From an uncultured Verrucomicrobiota bacterium (GTDB lineage Bacteria; Verrucomicrobiota; Verrucomicrobiia; Chthoniobacterales; SZAS-18), in contig CALMOL010000428.1 in NCBI GenBank assembly GCA_937871685.1, positions 8,005-16,399 of the forward strand: DNA of 8,395 bases, given 5' to 3'. Below the pieces are notes generated by a model that saw nothing but the letters and a program-made list of their open reading frames with translations, did not search any database and was not told where the DNA came from. Of the stretch, positions 1-8,265 are shown piece by piece (positions within the stretch are counted from its first letter, which is position 1; every line of letters begins with the position of its first letter). A program made the translations under genes and the position numbers.

Positions 1-75
1 CTGGCGCCCCGGGGGCGCCCGGCGGCGCCCCCGCGGCCCCCCGGGGGCCGCCCCCCGCCCGCGGCTCCGGGCGCA
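1..75. repeat. Extremely GC-rich stretch with two strong hairpins
   Basis: Almost pure G and C. Two near-perfect palindromes are visible: positions 3-10 pair with 12-19 (GGCGCCCC/GGGGCGCC) and 33-41 pair with 43-51 (GCGGCCCCC/GGGGGCCGC), each with a minimal loop. They lie about 70 to 115 bp downstream of the permease stop on the minus strand, so they could slow or end transcription of that operon, but no T-tract follows and a classical intrinsic terminator cannot be claimed. I see no convincing coding frame in 1-118. The window edge cuts this region, so a repeat or the end of a neighbouring gene remains possible. Confidence 0.4.
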
Positions 76-118
76 CGCTTGGCTACGTATTGGAAGGCTT
101 ACGCTGGGCAAGCCGCGC

Positions 119-1033
119 TCACGGCCGCGCCGATGGCGGGTGGTCTTGCTCCCAGCGGCCCAGCGACTCCTCGTGGAAATGAGAGCGCCGCCGCCACCAG
201 CGCGGCAGGACGCCATAGCGCGGCGCAAATAGGTATGCCGCCGCGAAGCACGCGCCGAGCAGCAGCGTGATGCAGGGACCGGCCGGCAGGTCGAGCCAAT
301 ATGAAGCTAGCAAGCCGGCGCACGCCCCGAGCGCACCCAAGACACCGCCGCCCCAGTGCAGCAGCTCGTATCGGTCGGTCAGCAGGTGCAGCGTGGCGGC
401 CGGCGCGATGAGCAACCCGAGCGCGAGCACCACGCCCACGGCCTGGAGCGAGGCGAGCATCGCCAGCACCACGAGGGCCACGAGCAGGTAGGTCAGCAGC
501 CCCACGCGCACGCCCTGCGCCCGCGCCACGTTCGGCTCGAAAAGCATGAGCAGCAGCGGCCGTTGGAGCAGCACGAGCAACGGCACCGCCACGCACGCGA
601 TGCCGAGCGCGGTCCAGAGGTCGGCCGAGCCCAGGCCGAGGATGTTGCCGAAAAGATAATGCTCCAGCGGCACGCGCGTGGGCGCCTTCGCGAGGAGGAT
701 GATGCCGGCCGAGAACGCCACCACGTAAAGCACCCCCAGCGCCACGTCCTCGCGCACGCGGGACGAGCGCGCGATCAATCCCGCGCCCAGCGCCACGAGC
801 AGCGCCGCCGCGAGGCCGCCAAAGAACAGGCCGGCCGGCGCGAGCCCAAAGAGGATCACGCCCACCGCGAGGCCCGGCAGCAGCGAGTGCGAGAGCGCGT
901 CGGCCATCAGCGCCATGCGCCGGAGCATCACGAAGGCGCCGAGGAAGCCGTTGATGAAGCCGATGAGCGCGCAGCCGAGCAGCGCGCGCTGCATGAACTC
1001 GTGCGAGAGGGGCTCGGTAAGGAAGGAGAGCAC
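119..1033 (-). CDS. Metal-ion ABC transporter permease (ZnuB/MntB, ABC-3 family)
   Basis: Membrane channel subunit of a zinc/manganese-type uptake transporter, 304 residues, close to the family norm. The opening matches the family well: FLTEPLSHEFMQRALLG, then GAFVMLRRMALMADALSHSL (residues about 33-51), a stretch usual just after the first helix. Hydrophobic segments lie at roughly 15-37, 51-86, 98-115, 133-158, 180-212, 228-246 and 251-270. The tail is basic with some histidine (RRSHFHEES). I chose the GTG at 1033 because family similarity begins immediately after it; an upstream TTG at 1084 would add 17 residues without family character. No Shine-Dalgarno precedes either; a pyrimidine-rich run lies upstream of the GTG. 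It is the last gene of the operon, separated from the ATPase gene by 236 bp that hold an inverted-repeat element. Metal specificity cannot be read from this subunit. Confidence 0.93.
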   Translation of the reverse strand: MLSFLTEPLSHEFMQRALLGCALIGFINGFLGAFVMLRRMALMADALSHSLLPGLAVGVILFGLAPAGLFFGGLAAALLVALGAGLIARSSRVREDVALGVLYVVAFSAGIILLAKAPTRVPLEHYLFGNILGLGSADLWTALGIACVAVPLLVLLQRPLLLMLFEPNVARAQGVRVGLLTYLLVALVVLAMLASLQAVGVVLALGLLIAPAATLHLLTDRYELLHWGGGVLGALGACAGLLASYWLDLPAGPCITLLLGACFAAAYLFAPRYGVLPRWWRRRSHFHEESLGRWEQDHPPSARP

Positions 1034-1106
1034 GGCGGGCGGAAGGGAAGGAGAACAGCGGAGTGATGAAGCCCCGGCGCGCAAGGTCAGGGGAGGGAGC
1101 GACTTG

Positions 1107-1259
1107 CGGAAGGTCTATATGGAGTGCGGGAGCTTGCTCCCGCTCTCAACACGCTTTCGAGCCCAGTCGGTGCGGCCGGAGCCAACACCGGGTCCACGGC
1201 CGGCGGCGTTGCCGTGTGAAGAGCGGGAGCAAGCTCCCGCACTCCATATAGACCTTCCG
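1107..1259. repeat. 153-bp element with perfect 40-bp terminal inverted repeats (REPIN/MITE-like)
   Basis: Positions 1107-1146 are the exact reverse complement of 1220-1259. Each arm contains a smaller palindrome, GCGGGAGC-TT-GCTCCCGC at 1126-1143 and GCGGGAGC-AA-GCTCCCGC at 1223-1240, so the element can fold as two hairpins or as one long cruciform. The 73-bp centre (1147-1219) has no open frame of note. I see no target-site duplication at the borders. It sits 10 bp after the ATPase stop and 73 bp before the permease start. Two REP palindromes in opposite orientation around a short spacer is the structure called a REPIN, moved in trans by RAYT-type Y1 transposases; no such transposase is in this window. 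A non-autonomous MITE is the alternative. Confidence 0.8.
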
Positions 1260-1269
1260 AAAATCACGC

Positions 1270-2001
1270 TCATGCTTTGCCCGCAAACACGCCGGTCCCA
1301 TACGCGCGGCGCAGGTTTTCCTCGGTCAGCACCTCGGCTACTTCCCCGGCGGCGATCAACTCGCCGTTGAGCAGCACGGCCCGGTCGAAGAGCTGCGGCA
1401 CGGCCGCGAGGTCATGGTGCGATGCCATCACCAGCCGGCCGTCCGCGGCGAGCGTGCGCAGCATCCGCGCGAGCTGCGCGGACGAGTTCACGTCGAGGCC
1501 GGTGAATGGCTCGTCGAGGAGGATGACGTGCGCCCGCTGCGCGAGCGCCCGCGCGAGGAAGGCGCGCTGCTGCTGCCCGCCGGAAAGGGCCGAAATCTGC
1601 CGGTCGGCGAAGGCCGCGAGATCCATGGCGGCGAGCGCCTCGTTCACGTCGCGCTCGTCCGCCGCGCCGAAGCGGCCGAAGGGACCGAGGCGGGAATAGC
1701 GCCCCATCTCCACGAGCGAGCGCACCGTGGCCGGGAAGTCCCAGTCCACCATCTCGCGCTGCGGCAGGTAGGCCATGTCGTGCGCGCGGTTGCCCGGCTC
1801 ATGGCCGTGGAAGACCACCGCGCCGGTCTCTGGCCGCAGCAGGCCGGCGAGCGTCTTGAGCAGCGTGGACTTGCCCGCGCCGTTCGGCCCGAGCACGGCC
1901 ACGCACGCGCCGCACGGGAGGTCGAGCGAGAGGTGGTGCAGCGCGGGAATCCGGTGGTAGGACACCGTGAGGTCGCGGATTTCGAGGTGGTGATGGGACA
2001 A
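1270..2001 (-). CDS. Metal-ion ABC transporter ATP-binding protein (ZnuC/MntB-like)
   Basis: Cytoplasmic ATPase subunit that powers the transporter, 243 residues. All ABC motifs are intact: Walker A GPNGAGKST (38-46), Q-loop glutamine at 81 in YLPQ, signature LSGGQQQR (139-146), Walker B VILLDEP (159-165) and the H-loop histidine at 195. The block DWDFPATVRSLVEMGRY (86-102) is typical of the Mn/Zn/Fe cluster 9 ATPases and leans toward the manganese/iron branch, though it does not settle the metal. The start is a TTG at 2001, because an in-frame TAG lies immediately upstream and the next internal start would remove the first beta strand. No Shine-Dalgarno is visible. It lies between two hairpin-rich gaps, downstream of the small membrane protein and upstream of the permease. 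Confidence 0.94.
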   Translation of the reverse strand: MSHHHLEIRDLTVSYHRIPALHHLSLDLPCGACVAVLGPNGAGKSTLLKTLAGLLRPETGAVVFHGHEPGNRAHDMAYLPQREMVDWDFPATVRSLVEMGRYSRLGPFGRFGAADERDVNEALAAMDLAAFADRQISALSGGQQQRAFLARALAQRAHVILLDEPFTGLDVNSSAQLARMLRTLAADGRLVMASHHDLAAVPQLFDRAVLLNGELIAAGEVAEVLTEENLRRAYGTGVFAGKA

Positions 2002-2044
2002 CTAAATTGCGGGGTTGGGATTGGAGGGCTCGGCGCCGGACAAG

Positions 2045-2111
2045 CCTCAGGAATTTTCCTGGGTGGCCGCAACTCGGCCGGGCAGCGGCCACCCGGGGAG
2101 AAAACTTGAGG
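2045..2111. repeat. Long imperfect palindrome upstream of the ATPase gene
   Basis: The core stem is GGGTGGCCGC (2061-2070) with GCGGCCACCC (2085-2094) around a 14-nt loop. The arms continue imperfectly outward: TTTTC at 2054-2058 faces GAAAA at 2100-2104, and CCTCA at 2045-2049 faces TGAGG at 2107-2111. The whole structure is about 67 bp in the 162-bp gap between the small membrane protein and the ATPase. It may be a REP-like dispersed repeat, an attenuator or an mRNA-stabilising structure. Its position inside an operon argues against full termination. Confidence 0.6.
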
Positions 2112-2143
2112 CGGCACGTCCGCTGCGCGGACAGAGCCGCCTC
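2108..2143. repeat. REP-like hairpin, GAGGCGGC type
   Basis: GAGGCGGC (2108-2115) pairs with GCCGCCTC (2136-2143), and inside it GTCCGC (2118-2123) pairs with GCGGAC (2127-2132) across a TGC loop; the stems are separated by an asymmetric internal loop (AC against AGA). This is a compact interrupted stem-loop of the kind seen as dispersed REP sequences. Its first four bases are shared with the outer arm of the palindrome at 2045-2111, so the two full structures cannot form together on one strand. Confidence 0.65.
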
Positions 2144-2163
2144 TACAACTCAACGTCTTGCGA

Positions 2164-2601
2164 TCAATCCTGAAAGGTGAGCACTTGGTCGAGTGCGCCG
2201 CGTTCATCCGCCCAAGCGCTGCGATCCAGCGGCGCGCCGTCGGGCCGGACCAATCGCAGACGCGCGACGGCGGAAGCGGTGCCGGTGGGCCAGCGGGCGG
2301 TGAGTTGAAGGTCCGCGCCCTCCTCGGGCAGCGGGATCGCCAGCTCGGGCGATTCTGCTTCCGCGGCGCCCGGGCCTCCGCTCCAGACCACGCGGCCGAG
2401 GTGACGCACGCTCCATTCCAGCGGCGGCGCGGGCAGGAAACTCAGGCGCAGGCGCACCTTGGCGGACGCAGTTTCGCCCGCCTCGGGCGGCGCCGGCGCG
2501 GCGACCGGCGCCTTCGCGCGCGTGACTTGCCAAACGGGCCAGGCCATCAGCAGCAGCGCCGCCAGCGTCAGAACCGCGCGCAGGAGAGGGGAGCCGCGCA
2601 T
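2164..2601 (-). CDS. Small membrane-anchored protein of unknown function within the metal ABC operon
   Basis: I do not recognise a family. The 145-residue product starts with a short basic end and one hydrophobic helix (about 6-25, LLRAVLTLAALLLMAWPVW), then an Ala/Pro-rich linker (29-46), then a domain of alternating polar and hydrophobic residues from about 47 to 118 that looks beta-rich (for example VRLRLSF and LQLTARW), ending in DQVLTFQD. No cysteine or histidine cluster suggests metal binding; the only histidine is in VRHLG at about residue 67. The likely topology is one inner-membrane anchor with the bulk in the periplasm. The ATG at 2601 lies 6 bp after the stop of the binding-protein gene, so the two are almost certainly co-transcribed. 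An accessory role in metal uptake is inferred from position only. Confidence 0.75.
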   Translation of the reverse strand: MRGSPLLRAVLTLAALLLMAWPVWQVTRAKAPVAAPAPPEAGETASAKVRLRLSFLPAPPLEWSVRHLGRVVWSGGPGAAEAESPELAIPLPEEGADLQLTARWPTGTASAVARLRLVRPDGAPLDRSAWADERGALDQVLTFQD

Positions 2602-2607
2602 CGCGGA

Positions 2608-3531
2608 TCAGGGCTTCGGCGCGAGCGCGGCCACGATGGCGTTGACGTTCGAGCGATACATCCCCGCGTAGGTGCCGGCGTCGCCCGAGCCGAGGCCGTC
2701 GGAATACAGCTTGCCGCCGATGGCCGCCCCGGTTTCGCGGGTGATTTCCGTCAGCACCTTGGGATTCTCCATGTTCTCGGGGAACACGGTCTTCACTTTC
2801 AGTTTTTTGATCTGCGCGATCACCTCGGCCACGCGGCGCGAGCCGGGCTCGTCGGTCGTGGAGAAGCCCTTCACCGGGAGCACCGTGAATCCCCAGTCGC
2901 GCGCGAAATACGCGAACGCGTGGTGCGAGGTCGCCAGCCTGCGCTGGTCGCGCGGGATCTTGGCGATTTCGGCGGCGGCCCATTTCCGCAGCTCCTCCAG
3001 CTCCGCGACGTAGGCGGCGGCGTTCTGCGCGAAAAGCTCGCGGTCGGCCGGGCGCAGCTTGGCGAGCTGGTCGCGCACCACGCCGGCGGCGCGCTGCACC
3101 TCGGCGAGGCCATTCCACCAGTGCGGGTCGTCCTTGCCGTGCGCGTGGTCGTGATCGTCCTTCGCGCCCTTCTCCTTCTTCATGGCGGGCAGGGCGTCGC
3201 CGACCTTGAGCAGCGGCGCCTTCGTGCCGGCGCTTTCCTTGAGCTTGGGCAAATACGACTCCATGCCGCGGCCGGCGGCCACGATGAGGTCGGAGGCGGC
3301 GATCACCTTGAGGTCGGCCGGCGTCGGCTCGTAATCGTGGGGATCGGTGTCGGGCTTCACGAGGCCGGTGACCTCGACTCGGTCGCCGCCAACGCGCTGC
3401 ACCAGCTCGGTGGTGACGGTGTGGAGGCTCGCCACGCGCAGCGGCGCGTCGGCCGCGAAAGCGAGGGCGGGGGAGAGCGCCGCGAGCAGCGCGGCGGCGG
3501 AGATCCAGCGGGAAACCATTCTTGGTCGCAT
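2608..3531 (-). CDS. Metal-ion ABC transporter substrate-binding protein (ZnuA/TroA/MntA family)
   Basis: Periplasmic receptor that captures the divalent metal and delivers it to the permease; 307 residues, normal for the family. A signal peptide is clear (residues 1 to about 27, hydrophobic core ISAAALLAALSPALAFA, probable cleavage after an A-x-A). Expected metal ligands are in place: H65 in DPHDYEPTPADL, H137 in DDPHWWN, H203 in TSHHAFAYF and D278 in LYSDGL. A short His/Asp loop (DDHDHAHGKDD, about 125-135) precedes the second ligand, as in zinc-binding members. Three His plus Asp fits TroA-like Zn or Mn binding. First gene of the operon, reading away from the peptidase gene. The start at 3531 is an ATG; a second ATG at 3519 is also possible and leaves the signal peptide intact. 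Confidence 0.94.
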   Translation of the reverse strand: MRPRMVSRWISAAALLAALSPALAFAADAPLRVASLHTVTTELVQRVGGDRVEVTGLVKPDTDPHDYEPTPADLKVIAASDLIVAAGRGMESYLPKLKESAGTKAPLLKVGDALPAMKKEKGAKDDHDHAHGKDDPHWWNGLAEVQRAAGVVRDQLAKLRPADRELFAQNAAAYVAELEELRKWAAAEIAKIPRDQRRLATSHHAFAYFARDWGFTVLPVKGFSTTDEPGSRRVAEVIAQIKKLKVKTVFPENMENPKVLTEITRETGAAIGGKLYSDGLGSGDAGTYAGMYRSNVNAIVAALAPKP

Positions 3532-3560
3532 GGCAAAACCATCCGGTCGCGCCGCTCAAA

Positions 3561-3585
3561 TGCAACCAGCTTTCATCTACTTGCA
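3561..3585. promoter_or_regulatory. Possible operator: TGCAA/TTGCA inverted repeat in the divergent intergenic region
   Basis: TGCAA at 3561-3565 and TTGCA at 3581-3585 form an inverted pair with centres 20 bp apart, about two helical turns. It lies 30-54 bp upstream of the binding-protein gene and is the least GC-rich part of this intergenic region. A Fur-family (Zur/Mur) or MntR-type regulator would be expected for such an operon, but the spacing does not match a known box that I can name, and the arms are only 5 bp. Confidence 0.25.
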
Positions 3586-3619
3586 CTAGCCCTGCGACAA
3601 GCGGGTGTCGCGCTTGGGG

Positions 3620-3648
3620 TTGGCCGCGGGCGGCGACGCGCTTAGTCT
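3620..3648 (+). promoter_or_regulatory. Candidate sigma-70-type promoter for the C39-like peptidase gene
   Basis: TTGGCC (3620-3625) is followed after exactly 17 bp by TAGTCT (3643-3648), which fits the TAnnnT core of a -10 box. Transcription would begin around 3654-3656, only a few bases before the ATG at 3659, giving a leaderless or nearly leaderless mRNA. This agrees with the absence of a Shine-Dalgarno sequence there and supports the ATG over the upstream GTG at 3605, which would lie before the promoter. Confidence 0.45.
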
Positions 3649-3658
3649 GCCGCCGTCC

Positions 3659-4327
3659 ATGCCGCCCGTCCTTTTGCCCGCTGATTCTCCCGTCGCCGCG
3701 CGGGCGCGCCGCCGTTTCTGGGTCGCGTGGCTGCTCTCGTGCGCGGTGCTCCTCGCGCTGGGGGCCGCGGCGATCGGCGCGGCGTATTGGTTCATGAAGG
3801 GGCCGGTGCAGGCGAGCGGCGGGGCCTATTTCCTCCGCCGCGTGGAGTTGCCCGTTCCCCAGTTTTTCCAGGCCGATCCTCGCTGGTCGGAGGAAGACCT
3901 CGGCGAGACCGACGACACGCTCGGCTCCGCCGGCTGCGCGGTGGCCTCGACGGCGATGGTGCTCAAGTTCTACGGCCAGGACACCGACCCCGCGCGTCTC
4001 AACGCCGCGCTCCGCCAGAACGGCGGCTACACCGAGCAAGGCTGGTTGCAGTGGGAGAAGGCCGCCGAGACCACCGCCGGCAAGGTGCGCCACGTTTATG
4101 AGGACGACCCGAGCTACTACCTGATCGATTCCAACCTTTGGCGCGGCAACCCGGTGATCGTGCGCCTGCGCTACCCGAACAAGGTCACGCACTTCGTGGT
4201 CGTGTGCGGCAAGGACGGCTTCGACTACCTCGTGCGCGACCCCGGCGCGGGCGGCGCGAAGGGCGTGTATCCGCTGCGCGAGTTCGGCAGCGCGGTGGAG
4301 GCGCTGCGCTATTACGAGAAGCTCTGA
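3659..4327 (+). CDS. Membrane-anchored C39-like cysteine peptidase (Peptidase_C39_2 type)
   Basis: Predicted papain-fold protein of 222 residues. After a basic N-terminus (RARRR) one hydrophobic helix at about 20-46 anchors it, so the catalytic domain is probably outside the cytoplasm. The domain starts at VPQFFQADPRW (66-76), a family hallmark, and GSAGCAVASTAMVLKFYG holds the candidate nucleophile C93. H178 in THFVVVCG and D194 in VRDPGAG are the likely other catalytic residues. GGYTEQGWLQW (122-132) is also usual for these domains. The substrate is unknown; relatives are thought to process peptides or the cell wall. The start is the ATG, placed just after a candidate promoter; the GTG at 3605 would prepend 18 residues. 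The BtpA-like gene follows after 6 bp, so they are likely one transcript. Confidence 0.85.
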   Translation: MPPVLLPADSPVAARARRRFWVAWLLSCAVLLALGAAAIGAAYWFMKGPVQASGGAYFLRRVELPVPQFFQADPRWSEEDLGETDDTLGSAGCAVASTAMVLKFYGQDTDPARLNAALRQNGGYTEQGWLQWEKAAETTAGKVRHVYEDDPSYYLIDSNLWRGNPVIVRLRYPNKVTHFVVVCGKDGFDYLVRDPGAGGAKGVYPLREFGSAVEALRYYEKL

Positions 4328-4333
4328 CCTGCC

Positions 4334-5224
4334 ATGCATTCCGACGATCCCCCTCCCGGCGAGAACCCCGCCCCCGCCGTTCCCGAGGGGCCGCCGTTCC
4401 ATGACGAGGGCAAGCCGGTGATCGGCATGATCCACGTCGCGGCGCTGCCCGGCACGCCCGGCCACGCGCTGCCGATCCCGCACATCGTGGCGCAGGCGCG
4501 GGCCGAGGCGCGGCTCTACGCGGAGGCCGGCGTGGGCGCGCTGATGATCGAGAACATGCATGACACGCCCTACCTGCGGCGATCCGCCGGGCCGGAGATC
4601 ACGGCGGTGATGGCGATCATCGCCGCGGCCGTGAAGACCGAGAGCGGCCTGCCCGTGGGCGTGCAAATCCTGGCGGGCGCGGACTTTGAGGCGCTGGCGG
4701 TGGCGCACGCCGCGGGGCTGGACTTCATCCGCACCGAGTGCTTCGCCTTTGCGCACGTGGCCGACGAGGGGTTAATGGAATCCAACGCGGGCAAACTGCT
4801 GCGCTACCGGCGCATGATCGGCGCGCAGGACGTGCAGGTGTGGGCGGACATCAAAAAGAAGCACTCCGCCCACGCGATCACCTCGGACGTAACGCTCGGC
4901 GCCATGGCCGAGGCGGCCGAGTTCATGGGCGCGGACGCCGTGATCATCACCGGCTCCAGCACCGGCCGCGAGCCGAGCTTGGCCGAAGTGCAGGAAGCGC
5001 GCCGCTCGTGCGCCCTGCCGGTGTTCGTCGGCTCCGGGATGCGCGAAGACAACATCGCGGACTTCCTGCCCGCCTGCGACGGCGTCATCATCGGCTCCGC
5101 GCTCAAGCGCGGCGGCCGCTGGAGCGAGCCGCCCGACCCCGAGCGCGTGCGCCGCCTCGTCGCCCGAGCGCGAGACGTGCTGGCTTTCGAGGGTGCCGCG
5201 CGCGCGGCAGAATCGCAGGGCTGA
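4334..5224 (+). CDS. BtpA/SgcQ-family TIM-barrel protein
   Basis: 296 residues. The body from GKPVIGMIHVAALPGTPG (26-43) onward matches the BtpA family throughout: ALMIENMHDTPY (69-80), GVQILAGADFEALAVAHAAG, DFIRTECFAFAHVADEGLM (130-148), KLLRYRRMIGA (154-164), a lysine-rich ADIKKKHSAHA (171-181), DAVIITGSSTG (201-211) and a terminal phosphate-site-like FVGSGM plus GVIIGSALK. The DIKKKHSAHA wording resembles the branch that includes animal mitochondrial homologues more than cyanobacterial BtpA, which is needed for photosystem I assembly; this is from memory. The first 25 residues are Pro-rich and not part of the family, so a later start is conceivable but no better one is seen. Biochemical activity is not established for the family; no photosynthesis gene is nearby. 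Its stop lies 4 bp from the stop of the convergent kinase gene. Confidence 0.9.
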   Translation: MHSDDPPPGENPAPAVPEGPPFHDEGKPVIGMIHVAALPGTPGHALPIPHIVAQARAEARLYAEAGVGALMIENMHDTPYLRRSAGPEITAVMAIIAAAVKTESGLPVGVQILAGADFEALAVAHAAGLDFIRTECFAFAHVADEGLMESNAGKLLRYRRMIGAQDVQVWADIKKKHSAHAITSDVTLGAMAEAAEFMGADAVIITGSSTGREPSLAEVQEARRSCALPVFVGSGMREDNIADFLPACDGVIIGSALKRGGRWSEPPDPERVRRLVARARDVLAFEGAARAAESQG

Positions 5225-5228
5225 TCGG

Positions 5229-7683
<2,455 letters not shown>

Positions 7684-7694
<11 letters not shown>

Positions 7695-8265
7695 GGCCAG
7701 GCTCCTCGCTGAGCGCGCGGAAGAGCCAGAGCTTGGCGAAGCTCCAGTCGCGCAGGATAGTCTTCTCCGAGACCTGCATCAGCCGGGCGATCTCCTTCGC
7801 CTCCAGGCCGCCGAAGAATTTCAGTTCCACCACCTCGCTCTGGCGCGGATAGACCTTGGCGAATTCCCCCAGTGCCTCGTCCAGCGCCACGATCTCCACG
7901 GCGGCCCCGCCCGGCGGGTCGCCCGCCGCCTCCAGCGAGATCTTCTCCGCGCCGGCGCCGCGTTTCTCCGCGTTCCGGGCGCGGGCGTGATCGACCAGGA
8001 CGCGCCGCATCAGCCGCGCGGCGATGCCGAAAAAATGCGCGCGGCCTTCCCAGGCGATGCCCTCCGCGTCCACCAGGCGCAGGTAAGCCTCGTGGACGAG
8101 CGCGGTCGGCTGGAGCGTGTGGTCGCCGCGCTCCCGGCGCAGGTAATCGCGCGCGAGCCGGCGCAGCTCGTCATACACCAGCGGCATGAGCCGGGCGGAT
8201 GCGTCCGCGTCCCCGCCGGCCCACTGGCGCAGGATTTGGGTGACCTCGCGGGCGGGATCAGACAC
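7684..8265 (-). CDS. ECF-family RNA polymerase sigma factor (PF07638-type)
   Basis: 193-residue sigma factor that would redirect RNA polymerase to a specific promoter set. Region 2 covers about 8-97, with YDELRRLARDYLRRER (31-46), HTLQPTALVHEAYLRLVD (49-66) and AHFFGIAARLMRRVLVDHARAR (76-97); region 4 with its helix-turn-helix covers about 126-183 (EVVELKFFGGLEAKEIARLM, then VSEKTI). The acidic cluster common in region 2.2 is replaced by QPTA (52-55). No anti-sigma gene is seen; the overlapping downstream kinase probably takes that role. I chose the GTG at 8265 because the family pattern begins just after it and the length is normal; an ATG at 8385 would add 40 residues, including one run that crosses an A/T-rich possible promoter. 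No Shine-Dalgarno is visible. Confidence 0.93.
7702..7707 (-). promoter_or_regulatory. Shine-Dalgarno of the kinase gene, inside the sigma gene
   Basis: On the minus strand GAGGAG ends 7 nt before the kinase ATG at 7694. It is the only good Shine-Dalgarno at any start in the window. It lies within the last codons of the sigma gene, which fixes the kinase start and fits translational coupling. Confidence 0.75.

Noticed and set aside
1034..1084. TTG start of the permease at 1084
   Set aside because: The extra 17 residues do not resemble the family, whose similarity begins right at the GTG at 1033, and there is no ribosome binding site.
1107..1259. CRISPR array or full insertion sequence
   Set aside because: There are only two arms, in opposite orientation, and no transposase frame between them.
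1107..1259. Intrinsic terminator between ATPase and permease
   Set aside because: No T-tract follows the hairpins in the direction of transcription, and the permease belongs to the same transporter.
2158..3645. 495-codon open frame on the plus strand
   Set aside because: It is antisense to the recognised binding-protein and small membrane-protein genes, with low-complexity composition and no family match.
3605..3658. GTG start of the peptidase at 3605
   Set aside because: It would overlap the candidate promoter and prepend 18 residues before an ATG that directly precedes the basic N-terminus and membrane helix.
2204..4756. 850-codon open frame on the minus strand
   Set aside because: It runs antisense to the peptidase and BtpA genes and out of frame with the binding-protein gene. 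Its product is Arg/Ala/Gly-rich without domains, a by-product of high GC.
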